64,000 bases of DNA from Phlebotomus papatasi (taxonomy: Eukaryota; Arthropoda; Insecta; Diptera; Psychodidae): assembly GCF_024763615.1 (NCBI RefSeq), contig NW_026604597.1, forward strand, positions 1 through 64,000. Direction: 5' to 3'. Below, piece by piece: positions 45,701 through 58,800 of this stretch (position 1 is the stretch's first letter; each line of letters begins with the position of its first letter). A program made the translations under genes and the position numbers. The notes below the pieces were generated by a model that saw nothing but the letters and a program-made list of their open reading frames with translations, made no database searches and had not been told where the DNA came from.

Positions 45701-48700
45701 AGAGCCCCCCTGAGGCTAGATTTGTGCAAAATTTCAATTGAAAATAAGCAAAATTGAATGAGAATTTCATAAGTATTTTAAAATCTTTAAAGTTGATTAT
45801 CTCGAATAGTACGGGATAGAGGGGTCTCAAACTGTGCACCCATTTAGAGCCCCCCTGAGGATAGATTTGTGCAAAATTTCAATTGAAAATAAGCAAAATT
45901 GAATGAGAATTTCATAAGTATTTTAAAATATTTGAAGTTGATTATCTCGAATAGTACGGGATAGAGGGGTCTCAAACTGTGCACCCATTTAGAGCCCCCC
46001 TGAGGATAGATTTGTGCAAAATTTCAATTGAAAATAAGCAAAATTGAATGAGAATTTCATAAGTATTTTAAAATATTTAAAGTTGATTATCCCGAATAGT
46101 ACGGGATAGAGGGGTCTCAAACTATGCACCTATTTAGAGCCCCCCTGAGGCTAGATTTGTGCAAAATTTCAATTGAAAATAAGCAAAATTGAATGAGAAT
46201 TTCATAAGTGTTTGAAAATTTTTAAAGTTGATTATCTCGAATAGTACGGGATAGAGGGGTCTCAAACTGTGCACCAATTCAGAGCCCCCCTGAGGCTAGA
46301 TTTGTGCAAAATTTCAATTAAAAATAAGCAAAATTGAATGAGAATTTCATAAGTATTTTAAAATATTTAAAGTTGATTATCTCGAATAGTAAGGGATAGA
46401 GGGGTCTCAAATTATGCACCCATTTAGAGCCCCCCTGAGGCTAGATTTGTGCAAAATTTCAAATGAAAATAAGCAAAATTGAATGAGAATTTCATAAGTG
46501 TTTTATAATCTTTAAAGTTAATTATCTCGAATAGTATGGGATAGAGGGGTCTCAAATTATGCACCCATTTAGAGCCCCCCTGAGGTTAGATTTGTGCAAA
46601 ATTTCAATTGAAAATAAGCAAAATTGAATGAGAATTTCATAAGTATTTGAAAATCTTTAAAGTTGATTATCTCGAATAGTACGGGATAGAGGGGTCTCAA
46701 ACTATGCACCTATTTAGAGCCCCCCTTAGGCTAGATTTGTGCAAAATTTCAATTGAAAATAAGCAAAATTGAATGAGAATTTCACAACTGTTTAAAAAAC
46801 CTTTAGAGTTGATTATCTCGAATAGTACGGGATAGAGGGGTCTCAAACTATGCATCCATTTAGAGCCCCCATGAGGATAGATTTGTGCAAAATTTCAATT
46901 GAAAATAAGCAAAATTGAATGAGAATTTCATAAGTGTTTTAAAATCTTTAAAGTTGATTATCTCGAATAGTACGGGATAGAGGGGTCTCAAACTATGCAT
47001 CCATTTAGAGCCCCCCTGAGGATAGATTTGTGCAAGATTTTAATTGAAAATAAGCAAAATTGAATGAGAATTTTATAAGTGTTTGAAAATCTTTAAAGTT
47101 GATTATCTCGAATAGTACGGGACAGAGGGGTCTCAAACTGTGCACACATTCAGAGCCCCCCTGAGGATAGATTTGTGCAAAATTTCAATTGAAAATAAGC
47201 AAAATTGAATGAGAATTTCATAAATGTTTAAAAATCTTTAAAGTTAATTATCTCGAATAGTATGGGATAGAGGGGTCTCAAATTATGCACCCATTTAGAG
47301 CCCCCCTGAGGCTAGATTTGTGCAAAATTTCAATTGAAAATAAGCAAAATTGAATGAGAATTTCATAAGTATTTTAAAATCTTTAAAGTTGATTATCTCG
47401 AATAGTACGGGATAGAGGGGTCTCAAACTATGCATCCATTTAGAGCCAACCTGAGGCTAGATTTGTGCAAAATTTCAATTGAAAATAAGCCAAATTGAAT
47501 GAGAATTTCATAAGTGTTTGAAAATCTTTAAAGTTGATTATCTCGAATAGTACGGGATAGAGGGGTCTCAAACTGTGCATCCATTCAGAGCCAACCTGAG
47601 GCTAGATTTGTGCAAAATTTCAATTGAAAATAAGCAAAATTGAATGAGAATTTCATAAGTATTTTAAAATCTTTAAAGTTGATTATCTCGAATAGTACGG
47701 GATAGAGGGGTCTCAAACTATGCATCCATTTAGAGCCCCAATGAGGATAGATTTGTGCAAAATTTCAATTGAAAATAAGCAAAATTGAATGAGAATTTCA
47801 TAAGTGTTTGAAAATCTTTAAAGTTAATTATCTCGAATAGTATGGGATAGAGGGGTCTCAAACTGTGCACCCATTTAGAGCCCCCCTGAGGATAGATTTG
47901 TGCAAAATTTCAATTGAAAATAAGCAAAATTGAATGAGAATTTCATAAGTATTTTAAAATCTTTAAAGTTGATTATCTCGAATAGTACGGGATAGAGGGG
48001 TCTCAAACTGTGCACCCATTCAGAGCCCCCCTGAGGATAGATTTGTGCAAAATTTCAATTGAAAATAAGCAAAATTGAATGAGAATTTCATAAGTATTTT
48101 AAAATCTTTAAAGTTGATTATCTCGAATAGTACGGGATAGAGGGTTCTCAAACTATGCATCCATTTGGAGCCAACCTGAGGCTAGATTTGTGCAAAATTT
48201 CAATTGAAAATAAGCCAAATTAAATGAGAATTTCATAAGTGTTTGAAAATCTTTAAAGTTGATTATCTCGAATAGTACGGGATAGAGGGGTCTCAAACTG
48301 TGCACCCATTCAGAGCCCCCCTGAGGATAGATTTGTGCAAAATTTCAATTGAAAATAAGCAAAATTGAATGAGAATTTCATAAGTGTTTGAAAATCTTTA
48401 AAGTTGATTATCTCGAATAGTACAGGATAGAGGGGTCTCAAACTATGCACCCATTTAGAGCCCCCATGAGGATAGATTTGTGCAAAATTTCAATTGAAAA
48501 TAAGCAAAATTGAATGAGAATTTCATAAGTGTTTAAAAATCTTTAAAGTTGATTATCTCGAATAGTACGGGATAGAGGGGTCTCAAACTGTGCACCCATT
48601 TAGAGCCCCCCTGAGGATAGATTTGTGCAAAATTTCAATTGAAAATAAACAAAATTGAATGAGAATTTCATAAATGTTTAAAAATCTTTAAAGTTAATTA

Positions 48701-51700
48701 TCTCGAATAGTATGGGATAGAGGGGTCTCAAATTATGCACCCATTTAGAGCCCCCCTGAGGCTAGATTTGTGCAAAATTTCAATTGAAAATAAGCAAAAT
48801 TGAATGAGAATTTCATAAGTATTTTAAAATCTTTAAAGTTGATTATCTCGAATAGTACGGGATAGAGGGGTCTCAAACTGTGCACCCATTTAGAGCCCCC
48901 CTGAGGATAGATTTGTGCAAAATTTCAATTGAAAATAAGCAAAATTGAATGAGAATTTCATAAGTATTTTAAAATATTTGAAGTTGATTATCTCGAATAG
49001 TACGGGATAGAGGGGTCTCAAACTGTGCACCCATTTAGAGCCCCCCTGAGGATAGATTTGTGCAAAATTTCAATTGAAAATAAGCAAAATTGAATGAGAA
49101 TTTCATAAGTGTTTGAAAATTTTTAAAGTTGATTATCTCGAATAGTACGGGATAGAGGGGTCTCAAACTGTGCACCCATTCAGAGCCCCCCTGAGGCTAG
49201 ATTTGTGCAAAATTTCAAATGAAAATAAGCAAAATTGAATGAGAATTTCATAAGTATTTTAAAATATTTAAAGTTGATTATCTCGAATAGTACGGGATAG
49301 AGGGGTCTCAAACTGTGCACCCATTTAGAGCCCCCCTGAGGATAGATTTGTGCAAAATTTCAATTGAAAATAAGCAAAATTGAATGAGAATTTCATAAGT
49401 ATTTTAAAATATTTGAAGTTGATTATCTCGAATAGTACGGGATAGAGGGGTCTCAAACTGTGCACCCATTTAGAGCCCCCCTGAGGATAGATTTGTGCAA
49501 AATTTCAATTGAAAATAAGCAAAATTGAATGAGAATTTCATAAGTATTTTAAAATATTTAAAGTTAATTATCCCGAATAGTACGGGATAGAGGGGTCTCA
49601 AACTATGCACCTATTTAGAGCCCCCTGAGGCTAGATTTGTGCAAAATTTCAATTGAAAATAAGCAAAATTGAATGAGAATTTCATAAGTGTTTGAAAATT
49701 TTTAAAGTTGATTATCTCGAATAGTACGGGATAGAGGGGTCTCAAACTGTGCACCCATTCAGAGCCCCCCTGAGGCTAGATTTGTGCAAAATTTCAATTA
49801 AAAATAAGCAAAATTGAATGAGAATTTCATAAGTATTTTAAAATATTTAAAGTTGATTATCTCGAATAGTAAGGGATAGAGGGGTCTCAAATTATGCACC
49901 CATTTAGAGCCCCCCTGAGGCTAGATTTGTGCAAAATTTCAAATGAAAATAAGCAAAATTGAATGAGAATTTCATAAGTGTTTTATAATCTTTAAAGTTA
50001 ATTATCTCGAATAGTATGGGATAGAGGGGTCTCAAATTATGCACCCATTTAGAGCCCCCCTGAGGTTAGATTTGTGCAAAATTTCAATTGAAAATAAGCA
50101 AAATTGAATGAGAATTTCATAAGTATTTGAAAATCTTTAAAGTTGATTATCTCGAATAGTACGGGATAGAGGGGTCTCAAACTATGCACCTATTTAGAGC
50201 CCCCCTTAGGCTAGATTTGTGCAAAATTTCAATTGAAAATAAGCAAAATTGAATGAGAATTTCACAACTGTTTAAAAAACCTTTAGAGTTGATTATCTCG
50301 AATAGTACGGGATAGAGGGGTCTCAAACTATGCATCCATTTAGAGCCCCCATGAGGATAGATTTGTGCAAAATTTCAATTGAAAATAAGCAAAATTGAAT
50401 GAGAATTTCATGAGTATTTTAAAATCTTTAAAGTTGATTATCTCGAATAGTACGGGATAGAGGGGTCTCAAACTATGCATCCATTTAGAGCCCCAATGAG
50501 GATAGATTTGTGCAAAATTTCAATTGAAAATAAGCAAAATTGAATGAGAATTTCATAAGTGTTTGAAAATCTTTAAAGTTAATTATCTCGAATAGTATGG
50601 GATAGAGGGGTCTCAAACTGTGCACCCATTTAGAGCCCCCCTGAGGATAGATTTGTGCAAAATTTCAATTGAAAATAAGCAAAATTGAATGAGAATTTCA
50701 TAAGTATTTTAAAATCTTTAAAGTTGATTATCTCGAATAGTACGGGATAGAGGGTTCTCAAACTATGCATCCATTTGGAGCCAACCTGAGGCTAGATTTG
50801 TGCAAAATTTCAATTGAAAATAAGCCAAATTAAATGAGAATTTCATAAGTGTTTGAAAATCTTTAAAGTTGATTATCTCGAATAGTACGGGATAGCGGGG
50901 TCTCAAACTATGCACCCATTTAGAGCCAACCTGAGGCTAGATTTGTGCAAAATTTCAATTGAAAATAAGCAAAATTGAATGAGAATTTCATAAGTGTTTG
51001 AAAATCTTTAAAGTTGATTATCTCGAATAGTACGGGATAGAGGGGACTCAAACTATGCATCCATTTAGAGCCCCAATGAGGATAGATTTGTGCAAAATTT
51101 CAATTGAAAATAAGCAAAATTGAATGAGAATTTCATAAGTGTTTGAAAATCTTTAAAGTTGATTATCTCGAATAGTACGGGATAGAGGGGTCTCAAACTG
51201 TGCACCCATTCAGAGCCCCCCTGAGGATAGATTTGTGCAAAATTTCAATTGAAAATAAGCAAAATTGAATGAGAATTTCATAAGTATTTTAAAATCTTTA
51301 AAGTTGATTATCTCGAATAGTACAGGATAGAGGGGTCTCAAACTATGCACCCATTTAGAGCCCCCATGAGGATAGATTTGTGCAAAATTTCAATTGAAAA
51401 TAAGCAAAATTGAATGAGAATTTCATAAGTATTTTAAAATCTTTAAAGTTAATTATCTCGAATAGTATGGGATAGAGGGGTCTCAAACTATGCATACATT
51501 TAGAGCCCCCCTGAGGATAGATTTGTGCAAAATTTCAATTGAAAATAAGCAAAATTGAATGAGAATTTCATAAGTATTTTAAAATCTTTAAAGTTGATTA
51601 TCTCGAATAGTACGGGATAGAGGGGTCTCAAACTGTGCACCCATTTAGAGCCCCCCTGAGGATAGATTTGTGCAAAATTTCAATTGAAAATAAGCAAAAT

Positions 51701-54043
51701 TGAATGAGAATTTCATAAGTGTTTGAAAATCTTTAAAGTTGATTATCTCGAATAGTACGGGATAGAGGGGTCTCAAACTGTGCACCCATTCAGAGCCCCC
51801 CTGAGGATAGATTTGTGCAAAATTTCAATTGAAAATAAGCAAAATTGAATGAGAATTTCATAAGTGTTTAAAAATCTTTAAAGTTGATTATCTCGAATAG
51901 TACGGGATAGAGGGGTCTCAAACTGTGCACCCATTTAGAGCCCCCCTGAGGATAGATTTGTGCAAAATTTCAATTGAAAATAAACAAAATTGAATGAGAA
52001 TTTCATAAATGTTTAAAAATCTTTAAAGTTAATTATCTCGAATAGTATGGGATAGAGGGGTCTCAAATTATGCACCCATTTAGAGCCCCCCTGAGGCTAG
52101 ATTTGTGCAAAATTTCAATTGAAAATAAGCAAAATTGAATGAGAATTTCATAAGTATTTTAAAATCTTTAAAGTTGATTATCTCGAATAGTACGGGATAG
52201 AGGGGTCTCAAACTGTGCACCCATTTAGAGCCCCCCTGAGGATAGATTTGTGCAAAATTTCAATTGAAAATAAGCAAAATTGAATGAGAATTTCATAAGT
52301 ATTTTAAAATATTTAAAGTTGATTATCCCGAATAGTACGGGATAGAGGGGTCTCAAACTATGCACCTATTTAGAGCCCCCCTGAGGCTAGATTTGTGCAA
52401 AATTTCAATTGAAAATAAGCAAAATTGAATGAGAATTTCATAAGTGTTTGAAAATTTTTAAAGTTGATTATCTCGAATAGTACGGGATAGAGGGGTCTCA
52501 AACTGTGCACCCATTCAGAGCCCCCCTGAGGCTAGATTTGTGCAAAATTTCAATTAAAAATAAGCAAAATTGAATGAGAATTTCATAAGTATTTTAAAAT
52601 ATTTAAAGTTGATTATCTCGAATAGTACGGGATAGAGGGGTCTCAAACTATGCATCCATTTAGAGCCAACCTGAGGATAGATTTGTGCAAAATTTCAATT
52701 GAAAATAAGCAAAATTGAATGAAAATTTCATAAGTGTTTGAAAATCTTTAAAGTTAATTATCTCGAATAGTATGGGATAGAGGGGTCTCAAATTATGCAC
52801 CCATTTAGAGCCCCCCTGAGGATAGATTTGTGCAAAATTTCAATTGAAAATAAGCAAAATTGAATGAGAATTTCATAAGTATTTTAAAATATTTGAAGTT
52901 GATTATCTCGAATAGTACGGGATAGAGGGGTCTCAAACTGTGCACCCATTTAGAGCCCCCCTGAGGATAGATTTGTGCAAAATTTCAATTGAAAATAAGC
53001 AAAATTGAATGAGAATTTCATAAGTATTTTAAAATATTTAAAGTTGATTATCCCGAATAGTACGGGATAGAGGGGTCTCAAACTATGCACCTATTTAGAG
53101 CCCCCCTGAGGCTAGATTTGTGCAAAATTTCAATTGAAAATAAGCAAAATTGAATGAGAATTTCATAAGTGTTTGAAAATTTTTAAAGTTGATTATCTCG
53201 AATAGTACGGGATAGAGGGGTCTCAAACTGTGCACCCATTCAGAGCCCCCCTGAGGCTAGATTTGTGCAAAATTTCAATTAAAAATAAGCAAAATTGAAT
53301 GAGAATTTCATAAGTATTTTAAAATATTTAAAGTTGATTATCTCGAATAGTACGGGATAGAGGGGTCTCAAACTATGCATCCATTTAGAGCCAACCTGAG
53401 GATAGATTTGTGCAAAATTTCAATTGAAAATAAGCAAAATTGAATGAAAATTTCATAAGTGTTTGAAAATCTTTAAAGTTAATTATCTCGAATAGTATGG
53501 GATAGAGGGGTCTCAAATTATGCACCCATTTAGAGCCCCCCTGAGGATAGATTTGTGCAAAATTTCAATTGAAAATAATCAAAATTGAATGAGAATTTCA
53601 TAAGTATTTTAAAATCTTTAAAGTTGATTATCTCGAATAGTACGGGATAGAGGGGTCTCAAACTGTGCACCCATTTAGAGCCCCCCTGAGGATAGATTTG
53701 TGCAAAATTTCAATTGAAAATAAGCAAAATTGAATGAGAATTTCATAAGTATTTTAAAATATTTAAAGTTGATTATCTCGAATAGTACGGGATAGAGGGG
53801 TCTCAAACTGTGCACCCATTCAGAGCCCCCCTGTGGATAGATTTGTGCAAAATTTCAATTGAAAATAAGCAAAATTGAATGAGAATTTCATAAGTGTTTG
53901 AAAATCTTTAAAGTTGATTATCTCGAATAGTACGGGATAGAGGGGTCTCAAACTGTGCACCCATTCAGAGCCCCCCTGAGGTTAGATTTGTGCAAAATTT
54001 CAATTAAAAATAAGCAAAATTGAATGAGAATTTCATAAGTATT
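40280..54043. repeat. 145-bp tandem satellite array, block 4
   Basis: About 95 monomers. Variant markers show several overlapping higher-order periods: ttcacaactg at 43750, 46781 and 50261 (the last two 3480 bp or 24 monomers apart), and atgcatacattt near 42804, 45110 and 51489. A 16-bp internal deletion occurs at 44230. No gene is present. Confidence 0.97.
44221..44240. other. satellite monomer with a 16-bp deletion
   Basis: The sequence reads ctcgaatagtctcaaatt where other monomers have cgaatagt, then acgggatagagggg, then tctcaaatt. The deletion is bounded by a 2-bp gt match. It removes the right half of the CENP-B-box-like motif and the G-rich stretch in this one monomer. Confidence 0.8.
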
Positions 54044-55862
54044 AGGTGAGATTCTTAACAATCTCACCTACTATAATCCTAACAAAATTTCATGTCGTCC
54101 GATCGACCTCAAATTTGGCCAAAATGTGTTTCAGCACTTCCTGATTCCGAATATATATGTGGCTAAGTTACGTTCCCGGCCGGCCGGCCGGCCGGCCGCT
54201 CTTTGGAGCTTAATAGCTCCTAAACTAAAAAAGATATCGACTTGCGGTTTTCGGCAAAGGTTATATATCGGGTGAAAATTGCAACTTGGTGCATAGACCC
54301 CCCACCCCCCACCCCTCCTTCCGCCATTTTGAAGACCCCCCTTTTTTTGTTTTCTCAATAGCTCCGCCCCTATGGCATCGAGCGGACTCAAATTTTAGTA
54401 TGTTATAGCTGGGCCTTAGAGCTTTCCATCAATACCAAACTTAAGGTCCCCCGACCCCCCTGACCCGAGCTATAAGGGTCCAAAAAAAATGTCTTAAAAT
54501 GGCCATAACTCCGGTTCTAATTGTCAGAATTTAAAATGTGAGGGCTTTTTGGAAAGCTCTCGTGAAATGCCACTTACCCTTCTAACATCGCAAGTTCATA
54601 AAACCACCGCTAGGGGCGCTTTTTTTAAAAAGAAAATTTTCAAATCTTAAAAGTTAAATAACTCAAAAATTCCATTGTGCATCGGGCTGAAAATTTAGTA
54701 TGTTGTAGCCGTTGATTATACCTATCAAACAAAAAAAACCTTAAGTCGATCCATAACCCCTGACCCGAGCTATAAGGGGTCAAAGTTCGAACATTGACCG
54801 GCCTCTATCTCCGGTTCTAATTAACATAGCGACCTAAATTTTACCTTTTTGGTTTCGTCTCGATGAGCACTTTCAGATGGAAGTTCAAAAAGTCACCACA
54901 GGTGGCGCTGCGATAGCGTCAAAATTCATCGAAATTCAAAGTCACTTTTCTCAAAAACGGCATTGTGCAAGTTAATGAAATTTCAGTATGTTGTAGTCCA
55001 GTCTAGGACGTTTTCAAAATGGTGCGTATGCGCGCTGTGGTTTCAATAGAACCGGAGATATGAGGGGTCAAAGTTCACGAAATTCAAAAAATCATATCTC
55101 CGGTTCTATGTGACCGATTTTGATGAATGAGGGCTTAAACGAAAGATCTCACCAAATGCTACAACTTTCTAGAATATTTGAACTTCGTGGGACCAACACC
55201 AGGGACGCCACAGTCAAGAAACTAATTTCAATATCACATAACCTCAATTATCTCGACTGTCGCTGAACCGATTTTGATGATTACTTCAACATAATTGTAG
55301 AGCACATTTGTCTCTACATTTCGTCCATACATCATTTTCCACTCAGACTACGCTATCACTCCGATTTTGCCGTTTAAGTGTGAAAAAAATGATTTTTCCC
55401 ATAATAACGCTTTGAAATCACTCAGATGCCAATTTGACTGCCTCTACTCCACCAAGACACTTAAAATAGGGGTTTAAATGGAAAGTCCCGCAAAATACAA
55501 CAATTCTTTGATATAGTTGAAGTTCAACAAATGACTACTTGGGACACTCTGGATGAAAAAACGAGTTAAGAAACAAAAAACCTCGCTTATCTTGGCTTCT
55601 GAGTAATCGATGAGATCATGTTCTATGGGAAAATTATAGAGAACATTCTGGTCTACATTTCACCCATATAACACTTTTCTGTCAGTTCATCCAAATCCTT
55701 GATATTTTGGTTTAAATACAAAATTTGTATAATTTCACGAATTTGATTCAAGATAACTGAATGGCGTGTCCCAACTTCAGCTCCAAATCGAATTTGCATG
55801 CACTCCGAGTTAGCTCACGTTAAGAATCTCACCTACATAAGCCGGTTAGGATTATCTGTCCC
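54044..55862. mobile_element. 1819-bp non-coding transposable element, copy 3
   Basis: Identical in length to copies 1 and 2 and in the same monomer position, with about five substitutions noticed: a T-to-C in the ttttaaatc run near 54641, gttttcaaaatgg near 55013, cagggacgcc near 55204, gcgtgtccc near 55767 and cagctcc near 55781. The left flank lacks one monomer present beside copies 1 and 2 (the one with aacgttgatt). The right flank has six extra monomers (870 bp). It therefore derives from an older or separately rearranged version of the same higher-order unit. Confidence 0.8.
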
Positions 55863-58800
55863 TTTTAAAATATTTAAAGTTGATTATCTCGAATAGTACG
55901 GGATAGAGGGGTCTCAAATTATGCATCCATTTAGAGCCCCCCTGAGGATAGATTTGTGCAAAATTTCAATTGAAAATAAGCAAAATTGAATGAGAATTTC
56001 ATAAGTGTTTGAAAATCTTTAAAGTTGATTATCTCGAATAGTACGGGATAGAGGGGTCTCAAATTATGCACCCATTTAGAGCCCCCCTGAGGCTAGATTT
56101 GTGCAAAATTTCAAATGAAAATAAGCAAAATTGAATGAGAATTTCATAAGTGTTTTATAATCTTTAAAGTTAATTATCTCGAATAGTATGGGATAGAGGG
56201 GTCTCAAATTATGCACCCATTTAGAGCCCCCCTGAGGTTAGATTTGTGCAAAATTTCAATTGAAAATAAGCAAAATTGAATGAGAATTTCATAAGTGTTT
56301 TAAAATCTTTAAAGTTAATTATCTCGAATAGTATGGGATAGAGGGGTCTCAAATTATGCACCCATTTAGAGCCCCCCTGAGGCTAGATTTGTGCAAAATT
56401 TCAATTGAAAATAAGCAAAATTGAATGAGAATTTCATAAGTGTTTGAAAATCTTTAAAGTTGATTATCTCGAATAGTACGGGATAGAAGGGTCTCAAATT
56501 ATGCACCCATTTAGAGCCCCCCTGAGGCTAGATTTGTGCAAAATTTCAAATGAAAATAAGCAAAATTGAATGAGAATTTCATAAGTATTTTAAAATATTT
56601 AAAGTTGATTATCTCGAATAGTACGGGATAGAGGGGTCTCAAACTATGCACCCATTTAGAGCCCCCCTGAGGCTAGATTTGTGCAAAATTTCAATTGAAA
56701 ATAAGCAAAATTGAATGAGAATTTCATAAATGTTTAAAAATCTTTAAAGTTAATTATCTCGAATAGTATGGGATAGAGGGGTCTCAAATTATGCACCCAT
56801 TTAGAGCCCCCCTGAGGATAGATTTGTGCAAAATTTCAATTGAAAATAAGCAAAATTGAATGAGAATTTCATAAGTGTTTGAAAATCTTTAAAGTTGATT
56901 ATCTCGAATAGTACGGGATAGAGGGGTCTCAAACTATGCACCCATTTAGAGCCCCCTGAGGCTAGATTTGTGCAAAATTTCAATTGAAAATAAGCAAAAT
57001 TGAATGAGAATTTCATAAGTGTTTTATAATCTTTAAAGTTAATTATCTCGAATAGTATGGGATAGAGGGGTCTCAAATTATGCACCCATTTAGAGCCCCC
57101 CTGAGGCTAGATTTGTGCAAAATTTCAATTGAAAATAAGCAAAATTGAATGAGAATTTCATAAGTGTTTGAAAATCTTTAAAGTTGATTATCTCGAATAG
57201 TAAGGGATAGAGGGGTCTCAAATTATGCACCCATTTAGAGCCCCCCTGAGGCTAGATTTGTGCAAAATTTCAAATGAAAATAAGCAAAATTGAATGAGAA
57301 TTTCATAAGTGTTTTAAAATCTTTAAAGTTAATTATCTCGAATAGTATGGGATAGAGGGTTCTCAAATTATGCACCCATTTAGAGCCCCCATGAGGATAG
57401 ATTTGTGCAAAATTTCAATTGAAAATAAGCAAAATTGAATGAGAATTTCATAAGTGTTTTAAAATCTTTAAAGTTAATTATCTCGAATAGTATGGGATAG
57501 AGGGGTCTCAAATTATGCACCCATTTAGAGCCCCCCTGAGGATAGATTTGTGCAAAATTTCAATTGAAAATAAGCAAAATTGAATGAGAATTTCATAAGT
57601 ATTTTAAAATCTTTAAAGTTGATTATCTCGAATAGTACGGGATAGAGGGGTCTCAAACTGTGCACCCATTTAGAGCCCCCCTGAGGATAGATTTGTGCAA
57701 AATTTCAATTGAAAATAAGCAAAATTGAATGAGAATTTCATAAGTATTTTAAAATATTTAAAGTTGATTATCTCGAATAGTACAGGATAGAGGGGTCTCA
57801 AACTATGCACCCATTTAGAGCCCCCCTGAGGCTAGATTTGTGCAAAATTTCAATTGAAAATAAGCAAAATTGAATGAGAATTTCATAAATGTTTAAAAAT
57901 CTTTAAAGTTAATTATCTCGAATAGTATGGGATAGAGGGGTCTCAAATTATGCACCCATTTAGAGCCCCCCTGAGGCTAGATTTGTGCAAAATTTCAATT
58001 GAAAATAAGCAAAATTGAATGAGAATTTCATAAGTATTTTAAAATCTTTAAAGTTGATTATCTCGAATAGTACGGGATAGAGGGGTCTCAAACTGTGCAT
58101 CCATTCAGAGCCAACCTGAGGCTAGATTTGTGCAAAATTTCAATTGAAAATAAGCAAAATTGAATGAGAATTTCATAAGTATTTGAAAATCTTTAAAGTT
58201 GATTATCTCGAATAGTACGGGATAGAGGGGTCTCAAACTATGCACCTATTTAGAGCCCCCCTTAGGCTAGATTTGTGCAAAATTTCAATTGAAAATAAGC
58301 AAAATTGAATGAGAATTTCACAACTGTTTAAAAAACCTTTAGAGTTGATTATCTCGAATAGTACGGGATAGAGGGGTCTCAAACTATGCATCCATTTAGA
58401 GCCCCCATGAGGATAGATTTGTGCAAAATTTCAATTGAAAATAAGCAAAATTGAATGAGAATTTCATAAGTGTTTTAAAATCTTTAAAGTTGATTATCTC
58501 GAATAGTACGGGATAGAGGGGTCTCAAACTATGCATCCATTTAGAGCCCCCCTGAGGATAGATTTGTGCAAGATTTTAATTGAAAATAAGCAAAATTGAA
58601 TGAGAATTTTATAAGTGTTTGAAAATCTTTAAAGTTGATTATCTCGAATAGTACGGGATAGAGGGGTCTCAAACTGTGCACACATTCAGAGCCCCCCTGA
58701 GGATAGATTTGTGCAAAATTTCAATTGAAAATAAGCAAAATTGAATGAGAATTTCATAAATGTTTAAAAATCTTTAATGTTAATTATCTCGAATAGTATG

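Noticed and set aside
31565..55862. Three independent insertions of the 1819-bp element with a sequence-specific target
   Set aside because: All three share the exact junction and long identical flanks with constant offsets, which is explained by one insertion followed by array duplication.
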